Assembly: GCF_030548175.1 (NCBI RefSeq)
Contig: NZ_JAUORX010000003.1
Coordinates: 124,001-188,000 of the forward strand
Source of the DNA: Cognatishimia sp. 1_MG-2023
Lineage (GTDB): Bacteria; Pseudomonadota; Alphaproteobacteria; Rhodobacterales; Rhodobacteraceae
Direction: 5' to 3'
DNA: 64,000 nt
The notes under the pieces: model-generated
What the model saw: the letters and a program-made list of their open reading frames with translations, nothing else
Told to the model about the DNA's origin: nothing
Databases searched by the model: none
Shown here: positions 55,482-64,000 of the stretch, one piece after another
Layout of the letters: the number at the start of each line of letters is the position of its first letter
How positions within the stretch are numbered: position 1 is the stretch's first letter
Made by a program: the position numbers and the translations under genes

Positions 55482-56075
55482 TCAAGAGGGTGCAAGCCGA
55501 TCCAGCAAAGCCATCACCTGATCAAACGGCCCATCGTCAATCTGAGTAACCTCACCTTGGTTCAAACGCCCCGAAAGGAACAATTGCGTGTACCCATGGA
55601 TCAAGGACCAAACCTGAAACTCGACAATATGCGGCTCAACACCTTCTGGAACAAAGGGCGCGCAAGCCTGTCTAAGTACTTGATAAGAATTGGAATCCCC
55701 AAGGTCACCACGCAGCTTTGCAATCTCTGCAGGGGCGATGCCAAACATCACATCCAGCCAAGATTTGTGGTCGATCCCAAACTGAACGTAACCCCGGCAA
55801 ATCCCTTTAAGTCGCGCAATGTCAGAGTCCCCCTCACGCGCGGCGGCATCCTGCATGTATTTGGAAAATATGGTAAAAACCTCAAATCCAATCGCACCTT
55901 TCAGCCCCGCAAGATTGCCAAAGTGATGGGCCGGCGCCGCATGCGACACCCCAGCCTTTGCCGCACATTTGCGCAAGCTCAGCCCCTCAAGGCCTTCTTC
56001 GTCAAGCAACGCCAGACCCGCTTTTACCAATGCGTTCTTTAGATCGCCATGATGATGTTTGGTTTTTGTCGTCAT
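55482..56075 (-). CDS. TetR-family regulator
   Basis: This 197-residue regulator has an N-terminal helix-turn-helix (LSLRKCAAKAGVSHAAPAHHFGNLAGL) and a helical ligand domain. Two perfect palindromes lie just upstream, in the divergent gap with the DUF2306 gene, so it probably controls both itself and that gene. The ligand is unknown. Confidence 0.92.
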   Translation of the reverse strand: MTTKTKHHHGDLKNALVKAGLALLDEEGLEGLSLRKCAAKAGVSHAAPAHHFGNLAGLKGAIGFEVFTIFSKYMQDAAAREGDSDIARLKGICRGYVQFGIDHKSWLDVMFGIAPAEIAKLRGDLGDSNSYQVLRQACAPFVPEGVEPHIVEFQVWSLIHGYTQLFLSGRLNQGEVTQIDDGPFDQVMALLDRLAPS

Positions 56076-56090
56076 GGGCGCACCGTACTT

Positions 56091-56140
56091 GCAAACTTGA
56101 CAGTGTCAAGGGAATCGTATCTTTACAGTGTAAAGTTTGC
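56091..56140. promoter_or_regulatory. Paired TetR operators
   Basis: CTTGACAGTGTCAAG (56096-56110) and CTTTACAGTGTAAAG (56121-56135) are perfect 15-nt palindromes, centres 25 bp apart, and the outer bases GCAAACTT / AAGTTTGC extend the symmetry over the whole region. The left one contains TTGACA, a -35 box for the plus strand. Confidence 0.85.
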
Positions 56141-56164
56141 ATTCACACAACGCAGGAGGCAGCC

Positions 56165-56773
56165 ATGCTGACCCGTCAAAATATTACCCGCGCAATCGGT
56201 TTGTGGTTGTTTCCCATCCTTATCTCTTTGGTTTCATGGAGATTTATTGTCGGCGGCGTTGAGGTGACCATGCCGCATATGCTCTATCATTCGCTGGAGC
56301 GACCACTTGCATTCTACTTCCACGTCGGCTTCGCACCTGTCGCTTTGGCGCTGTTACCCTTCCAATTTTGGTCAAACCTACGCTTCCGCCGCCCACAGGT
56401 GCACCGCTGGCTTGGCCGTCTTTACGGCGTCTCAATCCTGTTTTCCGGAGTAGGGGGCCTGTTCATGGCTCTCGGAACAGAGGCAGGCCCCTTTGCCGCA
56501 TGGGGATTTGGCTTGCTTGCCGTGCTGTGGTTGGCCGTCACCGCCAACGCCGTCTGGCTGGCCACACAACGCCGTATTTCAGAACACCGCGTTTGGATGA
56601 TGCGGTCTGCCGCACTGACCTTTGCCGCCGTCACACTGCGGCTTTACCTGCCGTTCCTAATCATGGGGTTTGGATTTGAGCTGGGGTATTCCCTAGTTTC
56701 ATGGCTTTGCTGGGTGCCGAATGTCTTAGTGATGGAATGGTTTTTGCGCCGCCGCGGGAAACAGTACGCATAA
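56165..56773 (+). CDS. DUF2306-family membrane protein
   Basis: This 202-residue protein has five or six hydrophobic segments, the HRWLGRLYG motif and the HRVWMMRSAALTFAAVTLRLY segment of DUF2306. It starts MLTRQNITRA behind AGGAGGCAGCC; the frame from 55958 is rejected. It is divergent from TetR. A palindromic terminator follows. Confidence 0.88.
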   Translation: MLTRQNITRAIGLWLFPILISLVSWRFIVGGVEVTMPHMLYHSLERPLAFYFHVGFAPVALALLPFQFWSNLRFRRPQVHRWLGRLYGVSILFSGVGGLFMALGTEAGPFAAWGFGLLAVLWLAVTANAVWLATQRRISEHRVWMMRSAALTFAAVTLRLYLPFLIMGFGFELGYSLVSWLCWVPNVLVMEWFLRRRGKQYA

Positions 56774-56799
56774 AAAAGGCCTGCAATTGCAGGCCTTTA
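56774..56799. terminator. Bidirectional palindromic terminator
   Basis: AAAGGCCTGC-AATT-GCAGGCCTTT with flanking A-run lies directly after the DUF2306 stop and before hisB on the other strand. It can serve both. Confidence 0.83.
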
Positions 56800-56820
56800 A
56801 TCAACATAGTTCTTGTAAAT

Positions 56821-57408
56821 TCACAATGCGCCTTTGGTCGAGGGAATATCCTCGGCCTTACGCGGATCTGTTTCAACAGCGGTCCGCAACGCCCGCGCCA
56901 CAGCCTTGAACGCAGCCTCCACAATGTGGTGGCTGTTCACGCCGTGCAGCTGATCAATGTGCAAGGTAATGCCGCCATGCGTCGCAAAGGCAGTAAAGAA
57001 CTCGCGCACCAGTTCCGTATCAAAGGTGCCAATTTTTTGCGTCGGAATATCAACATTCCACACCAGAAACGGACGCGCCGACAAATCCAAAGCCGCACGC
57101 ACCTGCGCATCATCCATCGGTAAGTGACATTCGCCATACCGATTGATTCCGCGTTTATCCCCAAGGGCTTGCACTAAAGCCTGTCCCAAAGCGATACCGG
57201 TGTCTTCGACGGTGTGGTGGTCATCAATGTGGTAATCGCCTTTGGCTCGGATCGTGAAGTCGATCAACGAGTGGCGCGAAAGCTGATCCAGCATATGGTC
57301 AAAGAACCCAACACCCGTTTGGTTGTCGTAGGTTCCTGTTCCATCCAGATTGATTTCAACGGAAATCTCTGTTTCCGCCGTCTGGCGTTTGACGCTGGCA
57401 GTCCGCAT
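56821..57408 (-). CDS. hisB: Imidazoleglycerol-phosphate dehydratase
   Basis: This 195-residue enzyme removes water from IGP. Motifs [14 protein letters not shown] and [11 protein letters not shown] carry the metal-binding His/Glu residues. It lacks the phosphatase domain found in enteric HisB, as is usual in alphaproteobacteria. hisH is downstream after the DUF2306/TetR pair. Confidence 0.96.
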   Translation of the reverse strand: MRTASVKRQTAETEISVEINLDGTGTYDNQTGVGFFDHMLDQLSRHSLIDFTIRAKGDYHIDDHHTVEDTGIALGQALVQALGDKRGINRYGECHLPMDDAQVRAALDLSARPFLVWNVDIPTQKIGTFDTELVREFFTAFATHGGITLHIDQLHGVNSHHIVEAAFKAVARALRTAVETDPRKAEDIPSTKGAL

Positions 57409-57524
57409 GCGCTTTATCCTTATTAAGAGTCAGCGCGCTTATACAAGGGCAGGGGCCACACGCCAAGACACCGGGTGAGTGTCTTTGTTACTGCGTGTCT
57501 ATTTTGACAATGAAAACAACATTT

Positions 57525-57599
57525 TGGAGCGGGCGAGGCGATTCGAACGCCCGACCCTAACCTTGGCAAGGTTATGCTCTACCCCTGAGCTACGCCCGC
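57525..57599 (-). tRNA. tRNA-Gly (GCC), copy 1
   Basis: Acceptor GCGGGCG/CGCCCGC, T discriminator, encoded CCA, anticodon loop with GCC, T-loop TTCGAAT. It is identical to the next two copies, from which it is separated by 22-nt spacers. Confidence 0.94.
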
Positions 57600-57621
57600 G
57601 CTACAAAATGTCTGGAACCGA

Positions 57622-57696
57622 TGGAGCGGGCGAGGCGATTCGAACGCCCGACCCTAACCTTGGCAAGGTTATGCTCTACCCCTGAGCTACGCCCGC
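57622..57696 (-). tRNA. tRNA-Gly (GCC), copy 2
   Basis: Same sequence as copy 1, 75 nt including CCA, second of three tandem copies. Confidence 0.94.
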
Positions 57697-57718
57697 ACCG
57701 TCAGTTCTAGTTACTCGT

Positions 57719-57793
57719 TGGAGCGGGCGAGGCGATTCGAACGCCCGACCCTAACCTTGGCAAGGTTATGCTCTACCCCTGAGCTACGCCCGC
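57719..57793 (-). tRNA. tRNA-Gly (GCC), copy 3
   Basis: Same sequence as copies 1 and 2, first in the direction of transcription. The promoter probably lies in 57794-57913. Confidence 0.94.
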
Positions 57794-57913
57794 TTCCTTG
57801 AGTGAGGCGTGAAATATAAACTCTATCCCCGCGCCGCAAGAGGAAAATAGCATTGCTGGGAAAAAAATACAAAACATGCGACGGAAATTGATCTGGCGCT
57901 CGTAATACTTGCC

Positions 57914-58297
57914 ATGAGAAACGCAAAACTTATCCTATTTCGGCCCATTTTATCTTTGATAATAACGACATGGCTGACCTTAATCCCTTTGATTGTTAAG
58001 GCCCACCAGGGCCACGGCCAAATTTCGGTGGTTGCAGATGCCATAAACATCAAAGTGACCGAGCAATCGCTAGAGTTTGAGATTCAGCTCACAAACTATG
58101 GGCATAACGACGTCACTCTTGGAAACCTCACTGTCCCAGATGGCAAAGCTGAGCAGTTTACCCCCGAAACTTTAAGTGGCGGCGAGGCAAAGGTGATTCC
58201 TGTGCGTGTGATCTTTGATGGGCCAATGCCGGGGATATTTACCGCGATTCTTGATTTTGGCGAAGACGGGCAGGGCCCGCTTTTGGTGATGCCCTAG
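57914..58297 (+). CDS. Exported protein of unknown function
   Basis: This 127-residue protein has an N-terminal hydrophobic signal (LILFRPILSLIITTWLTLIP) and a beta-rich, His-containing mature part (HQGHGQ, LEFEIQLTNYGHNDVTLGNL). It could be a copper-binding PCuAC-like protein but the Met/His motif is not present in full. It lies 15 nt before the YHYH gene. Confidence 0.75.
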   Translation: MRNAKLILFRPILSLIITTWLTLIPLIVKAHQGHGQISVVADAINIKVTEQSLEFEIQLTNYGHNDVTLGNLTVPDGKAEQFTPETLSGGEAKVIPVRVIFDGPMPGIFTAILDFGEDGQGPLLVMP

Positions 58298-58312
58298 CAA
58301 ACAGGTGGAACG

Positions 58313-59218
58313 ATGATGATGAAATCAAAAGATAATATCCGAGTTGCGGTGCTTGTGATTGCGATTCTGACAGCCTTTGGCATTCAAGCGGATGCACAAG
58401 GCCGTCCAACACCTCGGAGGCACACGGTCACAGAGGCAGAGCCGCTTAACTTGGTCAAAGCCACCCAAAGCAATTCAAACGCGCGCGTGTCGATACAGGT
58501 AACGAATGGTCGGCGGATTATTCGATCCAACGGGCTACCGGATCACGCAGTAGGCCGTTTCCCGAACCGGGGAAATCCCCACAGGATCAAGGCGCAAAAC
58601 TATTCGTTTTCTATGCCGATGACGCCAAGGGTTGGTCAAAGCAAGAGCATTAGCCGCAGTAGCTTGTTTGGCGTCGCTGTAAATGGCGTTCCATTTGATC
58701 CGGGCACCGCGGAGGTCTGGAAGGGCAACCGCCGCAGTGGATGGCACTATGAGGCGTTAGGAGGGGCTATCAGCCTTGGTCTGGACAGCAACTATGCCCA
58801 CGTACAACCAAATGGCGCTTATCACTATCACGGGCTGCCTGTGGGGCTTATGCAAGAGCTTGGATGGACTTCGAAGGCGGCATCTCCGTTGATTGGATAT
58901 GCGGCAGATGGGTTTCCGATTTATGCTGTGACGGCGACCGTGAATGGGGCGGTTCAGAAAATGACCAGCTCTTATCAGCTTAAATCGGGGGCACGGCCGA
59001 GGGGCAGTGGCCCATCCGGGCGGTATGATGGTGCGTTTGTTGAGGATTATACATTTGTTGCGGGATCGGGGACGTTAGATCAGTGCAACGGTACAACGCT
59101 GAAAACGGCTGAATATCCGAATGGAACCTATGCCTATTTCCTGACAGAGCATTTCCCTGTGGTGCCGAGATGCTTGGTAGGTCAGGCCAATGCGAGCTTC
59201 TCCAAGCGTCCACGGTAA
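58313..59218 (+). CDS. YHYH-domain secreted protein
   Basis: This 301-residue protein has a signal peptide (IRVAVLVIAILTAFG, cleavage near ADA) and the domain signature GAYHYHGLP near residue 165, preceded by GVPFDPGTAEVW and followed by GYAADGFPIYA. Such proteins are exported and of unknown function, perhaps metal-binding. It forms a pair with the preceding exported protein. Terminator follows. Confidence 0.9.
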   Translation: MMMKSKDNIRVAVLVIAILTAFGIQADAQGRPTPRRHTVTEAEPLNLVKATQSNSNARVSIQVTNGRRIIRSNGLPDHAVGRFPNRGNPHRIKAQNYSFSMPMTPRVGQSKSISRSSLFGVAVNGVPFDPGTAEVWKGNRRSGWHYEALGGAISLGLDSNYAHVQPNGAYHYHGLPVGLMQELGWTSKAASPLIGYAADGFPIYAVTATVNGAVQKMTSSYQLKSGARPRGSGPSGRYDGAFVEDYTFVAGSGTLDQCNGTTLKTAEYPNGTYAYFLTEHFPVVPRCLVGQANASFSKRPR

Positions 59219-59221
59219 AAG

Positions 59222-59252
59222 AAAACGCCCCTCACATTGTAAGGGGCGTTTC
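59222..59252. terminator. Terminator between YHYH gene and pyruvate carboxylase
   Basis: Stem AAACGCCCCT / AGGGGCGTTT with a 9-nt loop. It can act for both convergent genes. Confidence 0.8.
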
Positions 59253-59277
59253 CTTGATCATTCTACGAAGAGTTCGA

Positions 59278-62200
59278 TTACTCGAGTTCGACAAGTAGGT
59301 CTTTTGCGTCAATCTGGCCGCCGGCTGTTGCGTGAACGGCTTTGACAACCGCATCGCGTTCCGCGTGAATGCCAGTTTCCATTTTCATGGCTTCGATGGT
59401 CAGCAATAGATCACCTTCACAGACCTTCTGACCAGCTGTCACGCCAACAGATGCGACAACACCCGGCATAGGTGCGCCGATGTGGTTTGCGTTGCCGATC
59501 TCGGCTTTTGGACGTTGTGCCGTGGATGCTTTGACCAAGCGGTTTGGCACACGGATGACTCGTGGCTGACCGTTGAGTTCAAAGAACACTTTCACTTCGC
59601 CATCTTCACCGGTTTCACCGATGGCCTGCAGGCGAATTTCCAGTTTCTTACCCGGGTCGATTTCCGCAGTGATTTCTTCACCCGGTTCCATACCGTAGAA
59701 GAACGTCCGCGTTGGCAGGGTCCGAACTGGACCATACTGGCGATGACGCCCCATGTAATCCAAGAACACCTTTGGATACATAAGGTAGCCGTTCAGGTCC
59801 TCATCATCGACAGCAAAGCCGTTGAGTTCTTTGGACAATTCAGCGCGTGTGGCCTCTAGATCAACGGGTTCTAAGTGTTTGCCCGGACGCTCAACATTCG
59901 GTGCTTCGCCCTTGAGAACCTTGTTCACGATACCTGCAGGGAAACCACCCGGAGGCTGACCCAGGTTACCACGCATCATGTCGACAACTGAATCTGGGAA
60001 CGCGACCTCTTTGTCAGCACTTTCAACGTCTTCGCGGGACAGACCTTGGCTAACCATCATTAGGGCCATGTCACCCACAACTTTGGATGATGGTGTGACT
60101 TTGACGATGTCGCCAAACATCTGGTTCACATCCGCATAGGTCTGCGCCACTTCGTGCCAACGCTCTTCAAGGCCTAGGCTGCGCGCTTGTGCCTTGAGGT
60201 TGGTGAACTGGCCACCTGGCATTTCGTGCAAGTAAACCTCAGAGGCTGGTGCCGCGAGACCGCTTTCAAAGGCCGCGTATTGTGCACGAACGCCTTCCCA
60301 ATATTCACTGATTTCGCGGATGGATTTGATATCCAGTCCTGTGTCGCGGTCAGTATTGCGCAGGCCTTCGACGATTGAACCTAGGCAAGGCTGTGATGTC
60401 CCGCCTGAGAACGCATCCATCGCCGCATCAACCGCATCTACGCCCGCATCTGCAGCCGCTAGAATGGTCGCGCCGGCAATGCCAGAGGTATCATGCGTGT
60501 GGAAGTGGATTGGCAAGCCAGTCTCTTCTTTCAAGGCGCGGATCAGAACCTTGGCAGCCGCTGGTTTCAGCAAACCAGACATGTCCTTTAGGCCAAGGAC
60601 ATGTGCACCTGCTGCTTCAAGCTCTTTTGCCATGCCGACATAGTATTTTACGTCGTACTTCGCGCGGTTCGGATCAAGGATGTCGCCGGTGTAGCAAATT
60701 GTACCTTCGCAAACCTTGTTGGACTCGATCACGGCATCCATCGCAACGCGCATGTTTTCAACCCAGTTCAGGCTGTCAAATACGCGGAAGACGTCGATGC
60801 CCGAAGTCGCGGCTTGTTTAACAAAAGATTCAACAACGTTGTCTGGGTAGTTGGTGTAACCCACGCCATTGCTTGCGCGCAGCAACATCTGCGTCATGAC
60901 GTTGGGCAAACGAGAGCGCAGATCACGCAAACGCTGCCATGGGCATTCTTGCAAGAAACGATAGGCTACATCGAATGTCGCACCGCCCCAGCATTCGACA
61001 GAGAAAAGCTGCGGCAGGTTCGCGGCATAGCTTGGCGCGACTTGCAACATATCAACGGAGCGCATGCGGGTCGCCAGCAATGACTGATGACCATCGCGCA
61101 TGGTTGTGTCGGTCAACAACAGTTGCTTTTGTTGCTTCATCCAATCCGCAACCGCTTTTGGACCTTTTTGTTCCAAAAGATTGCGTGTGCCCATTGCCGG
61201 ATCAGCCTTTGCCGCAGGTGCGACTGGTAATTTCAGATCCTCTGCAGGTGCTGGACGGTTTTCCGTTTCTGGGTGACCATTCACGGAAATATCGGCGATG
61301 TAGGTTAGAACCTTGGTGCCACGGTCCCGGCGCTTTTCAAATTTGAAAAGATCGGGCGTGTTGTCGATAAACTTGGTTGTATAGGAATAATCCAAGAATG
61401 TCGGGTGCTTTAAAAGGTTTTCCACAAAGGCGATATTGGTGGAAACCCCCCGAATACGGAATTCGCGCAGGGCCCGATCCATACGTTTGATTGCCTTTTC
61501 TGGGGTGGGGGCCCAGGCCGTTACTTTGGTCAGTAGCGAGTCATAGTAGCGCGTAATAACGCCGCCCGCATAAGCGGTGCCGCCGTCCAAACGGATGCCC
61601 ATGCCCGTCGCTGAGCGATAAGCGGTAATGCGACCGTAATCAGGAATGAAGTTGTTGGATGGGTCTTCTGTGGTCACACGCGTTTGTAGAGCATGACCAT
61701 TCAAGCGAATTTCGTCTTGAGAGTCTTTGCCCGTCGCTTCGGCAATGGATTTGCCTTCGGCAATTAGGATTTGCGCTTGGACGATATCAATGCCTGTCAC
61801 TTCTTCAGTGACTGTGTGCTCTACCTGTACGCGGGGGTTCACTTCGATGAAATAGAACTTACCCGTTTCCATATCCATCAGGAATTCAACGGTACCTGCA
61901 CACTCATAGTTTACATGTTTACAGATTTTGTAACCAAGATCGCAGACTTCAGCGCGTTGTGCTTCAGTCAGATACGGTGCAGGCGCACGTTCCACGACTT
62001 TTTGGTTGCGCCGCTGAACGGAACAGTCACGCTCAAACAGGTGGTACATGCCGCCATGTTTGTCGCCAAGAATTTGCACTTCGACATGGCGTGCCTTGAT
62101 GATCATCTTTTCCAGATAACCTTCGCCATTGCCAAAGGCCGCTTCCGCTTCGCGGCGACCTTCTAGGACTTTTTCTTCGACTTCGTCTTCACTTAGGATG

Positions 62201-62718
62201 GGGCGCATACCCCGTCCGCCGCCACCCCATGATGCTTTGAGCATCAGCGGGTAACCCACTTCTGCGGCTTCTTTCTTGATCGCCGCCATGTCATTGCCAA
62301 GCACTTCGGTCGCTGGGATAACGGGTACGCCAGCCTTCATCGCAACACGACGCGCGCTGGCTTTGTCGCCAAGGGAGCGCATGGTTTCGGCTTTCGGGCC
62401 GATGAATGTGATACCATTTGCAGCACAAGCGTCCACAAAATCGGGGTTTTCCGAAAGTAGACCATACCCGGGGTGGATCGCATCGGCGCCACATTCCCGT
62501 GCGACGCGGATAATCTCTTCGATACTCAAGTAAGCGGCCACTGGCCCCATGCCCTCGCCGATGCGATAGGCCTCGTCAGCCTTAAAGCGGTGAAGACTCA
62601 ATTTGTCTTCTTCAGCGTATATGGCAACCGTCTGTTTCCCCATTTCATTCGCGGCGCGCATTACACGAATTGCAATTTCGCCGCGGTTGGCAATGAGGAT
62701 CTTTTTGAAGTCTGTCAT
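59278..62718 (-). CDS. pyc: Pyruvate carboxylase
   Basis: This 1146-residue enzyme carboxylates pyruvate to oxaloacetate, refilling the TCA cycle. Domains in order: biotin carboxylase (residues 1-450, with GGGGRGMR and EVNPRVQVEHTVTEE), carboxyltransferase (about 530-800, with TTMRDGHQSLLATRMR), PYC tetramerisation region, and the biotinyl domain with EAMKMET (Lys 1112). Length and order match the single-chain alpha4 type. Confidence 0.97.
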   Translation of the reverse strand: MTDFKKILIANRGEIAIRVMRAANEMGKQTVAIYAEEDKLSLHRFKADEAYRIGEGMGPVAAYLSIEEIIRVARECGADAIHPGYGLLSENPDFVDACAANGITFIGPKAETMRSLGDKASARRVAMKAGVPVIPATEVLGNDMAAIKKEAAEVGYPLMLKASWGGGGRGMRPILSEDEVEEKVLEGRREAEAAFGNGEGYLEKMIIKARHVEVQILGDKHGGMYHLFERDCSVQRRNQKVVERAPAPYLTEAQRAEVCDLGYKICKHVNYECAGTVEFLMDMETGKFYFIEVNPRVQVEHTVTEEVTGIDIVQAQILIAEGKSIAEATGKDSQDEIRLNGHALQTRVTTEDPSNNFIPDYGRITAYRSATGMGIRLDGGTAYAGGVITRYYDSLLTKVTAWAPTPEKAIKRMDRALREFRIRGVSTNIAFVENLLKHPTFLDYSYTTKFIDNTPDLFKFEKRRDRGTKVLTYIADISVNGHPETENRPAPAEDLKLPVAPAAKADPAMGTRNLLEQKGPKAVADWMKQQKQLLLTDTTMRDGHQSLLATRMRSVDMLQVAPSYAANLPQLFSVECWGGATFDVAYRFLQECPWQRLRDLRSRLPNVMTQMLLRASNGVGYTNYPDNVVESFVKQAATSGIDVFRVFDSLNWVENMRVAMDAVIESNKVCEGTICYTGDILDPNRAKYDVKYYVGMAKELEAAGAHVLGLKDMSGLLKPAAAKVLIRALKEETGLPIHFHTHDTSGIAGATILAAADAGVDAVDAAMDAFSGGTSQPCLGSIVEGLRNTDRDTGLDIKSIREISEYWEGVRAQYAAFESGLAAPASEVYLHEMPGGQFTNLKAQARSLGLEERWHEVAQTYADVNQMFGDIVKVTPSSKVVGDMALMMVSQGLSREDVESADKEVAFPDSVVDMMRGNLGQPPGGFPAGIVNKVLKGEAPNVERPGKHLEPVDLEATRAELSKELNGFAVDDEDLNGYLMYPKVFLDYMGRHRQYGPVRTLPTRTFFYGMEPGEEITAEIDPGKKLEIRLQAIGETGEDGEVKVFFELNGQPRVIRVPNRLVKASTAQRPKAEIGNANHIGAPMPGVVASVGVTAGQKVCEGDLLLTIEAMKMETGIHAERDAVVKAVHATAGGQIDAKDLLVELE

Positions 62719-62996
62719 CGGGTGGAGGCCCTTCCTGAGTAACCGTCTAATTCAGATCGTTCTTGGCTAGGGCGCGGAGGGCACCGGAATCAATACCAAG
62801 GAATACGGATCGGTGACGGATTTGTGGCGGTTTTCGAACCTTTTTCCACCCCCAAATTAAGAAATAGCTCAAAAAAACATTACCAAAATCGGAAAGTAGT
62901 TACATTTTCTGAATTTAGGTCAGCTTTGGTGTCTTAAATTTGTATGATCATCGTGCAGAAATCGTCTTTCTTTGTCGTTCAGAATGACCTGTTTCT

Positions 62997-64000
62997 CTAT
63001 TCTGCTGCCATGTCTGTTGCGCAGATATCCTCATTTTCCAAGGATTCGGCAGGATTGGTCGGCATCTGTTCTCCAGCATACTCGACCCGATTACGGCCAT
63101 TTGCTTTTGCAAGATACATCGCGTCATCCGCGGCGCGCATCAGCGTTTGCGGTATGTAGCCTTGCTCAGGGGAGGACGCCACGCCCAAGGATGCTGTGAT
63201 CTTTGGCAAATGTTGGTCGCTATATTTTAGTGAAATGTCAGAGATTGCTTGTAGTAAAGATGATGTTCTTTTGCGAAGCTCTTCATCAGCCGCATTTGGC
63301 CAAATCAGCATGAATTCTTCGCCGCCCATGCGACAGGCAACATCTTCGCCTGAGCAGGCATTTTCTAACACTTCGCCAACTGCACGAAGCACATAGTCGC
63401 CAGCATCATGGCCATGTGTGTCGTTAAAACGTTTGAAGTGATCAATGTCCAGGTAAACAAGGTGGACTTGCCGCCCAGATTCACCACCAAGGTCAAGAAG
63501 TCGGCGGAGCCTGTCTAGCATATGACGGCGGTTATAGAGTCCGGTTAATGGATCGCGAATGGATTGTTCTTGAAGCTGATCGCGCATGCGGACGTTTGCA
63601 ACCGCCATCGAAATTTGTTCGGCACTCATTTGTGCCAGCTTTTTTACGGAAAAAAATTGCTCTTTATCGACACCCATGAGCTTCTTTAGGTGCATTAAAC
63701 CGACCGTTTCGCCGTGGGCGAGGATGGGAAAACAGAAATAGGGTTGGTCATCATGAGGTTCAGCGTGTTCACAAACAAAGTCAACTTCACTGGTGCCAAA
63801 TGTATAGGTGCGACCGCGGCGAAGGCCCCAACAGCCTTCGGGGTGAATGTGCTTTTTGCAATTGCCGTCGTTCCATGATGCCACGCCATCTAGTACGTCT
63901 CGAGAGTTTGAATAAACGTATATCGAGCCAGAACATTCCGGAAGCATATGGGTCATGAAGCGGATGACCATCTGAAACAATTCGCTTAGGGATCGGCTGG
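62997..64000 (-). CDS. GAF-GGDEF diguanylate cyclase (partial; N-terminus beyond the right edge)
   Basis: About 334 residues are in the window and the frame stays open to the edge, so the real start is outside; a TTG at 63980 is unlikely to be the start. A GAF-like sensor part (HPEGCWGLRRGRTYTF) precedes a GGDEF domain with DPLTGLYNRRHMLDRL, the active motif RMGGEEF, and DIDHFKRFNDTHGHDAGD. The inhibitory RxxD site 5 residues before GGEEF is replaced by GEDV, so product inhibition is probably absent. It synthesises cyclic di-GMP. Confidence 0.9.
   Translation of the reverse strand, partial: SRSLSELFQMVIRFMTHMLPECSGSIYVYSNSRDVLDGVASWNDGNCKKHIHPEGCWGLRRGRTYTFGTSEVDFVCEHAEPHDDQPYFCFPILAHGETVGLMHLKKLMGVDKEQFFSVKKLAQMSAEQISMAVANVRMRDQLQEQSIRDPLTGLYNRRHMLDRLRRLLDLGGESGRQVHLVYLDIDHFKRFNDTHGHDAGDYVLRAVGEVLENACSGEDVACRMGGEEFMLIWPNAADEELRKRTSSLLQAISDISLKYSDQHLPKITASLGVASSPEQGYIPQTLMRAADDAMYLAKANGRNRVEYAGEQMPTNPAESLENEDICATDMAAE

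Noticed and set aside
57479-57685. Small open frame across the tRNA-Gly genes (with AIRTPDPN-like text)
   Set aside because: It is translation of tandem tRNA sequence, a well-known annotation artefact.
57525-57793. CRISPR-like array (regular repeats with short spacers)
   Set aside because: The repeats fold as tRNA-Gly and no cas genes are present.

Overview
The window is chromosomal DNA from an alphaproteobacterium, most likely a marine Rhodobacteraceae of the Roseobacter group. The evidence is the gene families and their order: purA followed by a DUF2842 gene, secG upstream of pyrG, a GapR-type protein, a Hint-domain protein, paired YeeE/YedE half-transporters, an ScfR-type regulator, a Co-type nitrile hydratase, and his genes in the order hisB-hisH-hisA-hisF-hisE. 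The genus cannot be fixed by reading alone. No phage, insertion sequence, CRISPR array, integrase or rRNA operon was seen. Coding density is high, most genes start behind a GGAG-like ribosome binding site, and the window cuts one gene at each end.

Layout. 1-6.2 kb: the end of an amino-acid ABC ATPase gene, two TerB-like genes around a polysaccharide deacetylase, a Hint protein, a GNAT, pyrG and secG. 6.3-8.9 kb: a nitrile hydratase operon (alpha, beta, activator) and two small proteins. 9-17.9 kb: purA, a MerR/SDR pair with a clear MerR-type promoter, an acidic low-complexity protein, thiamine pyrophosphokinase, an EamA transporter and a methyltransferase/monooxygenase/AraC operon. 18-31.3 kb: a branched-chain-type ABC transporter operon ending in acs, an ScfR-type regulator divergent from it, a receiver protein, an SLC5-type histidine kinase and a FliM/FliN-like protein. 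This block looks like an uptake and activation unit for a small organic acid or amide with its own regulators. 31.3-33.5 kb: a four-gene persulfide/sulfane-sulfur operon behind an AT-rich dyad. 34-40 kb: a degenerate FadB/FadJ-like protein, GapR and acnB. 40-44 kb: a btu-type importer with a DUF1636 protein behind a cobalamin riboswitch. 44-57.4 kb: rlmB, YHS and CoA-binding proteins, and the his genes, widely interrupted by unrelated genes. 57.5-64 kb: three tandem tRNA-Gly genes, a YHYH protein, pyruvate carboxylase and a truncated GGDEF protein.

Central metabolism is well represented (acs, acnB, pyruvate carboxylase, purA, pyrG, histidine synthesis), with several small regulated accessory units. 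The most notable non-coding signals are two copies of a 43-bp palindromic element 37 kb apart, two copies of a double-hairpin intergenic repeat with a compensated mismatch, paired TetR operators, a MerR promoter with a 19-bp spacer, mutually exclusive hairpins upstream of a WGR gene, and a candidate small RNA.
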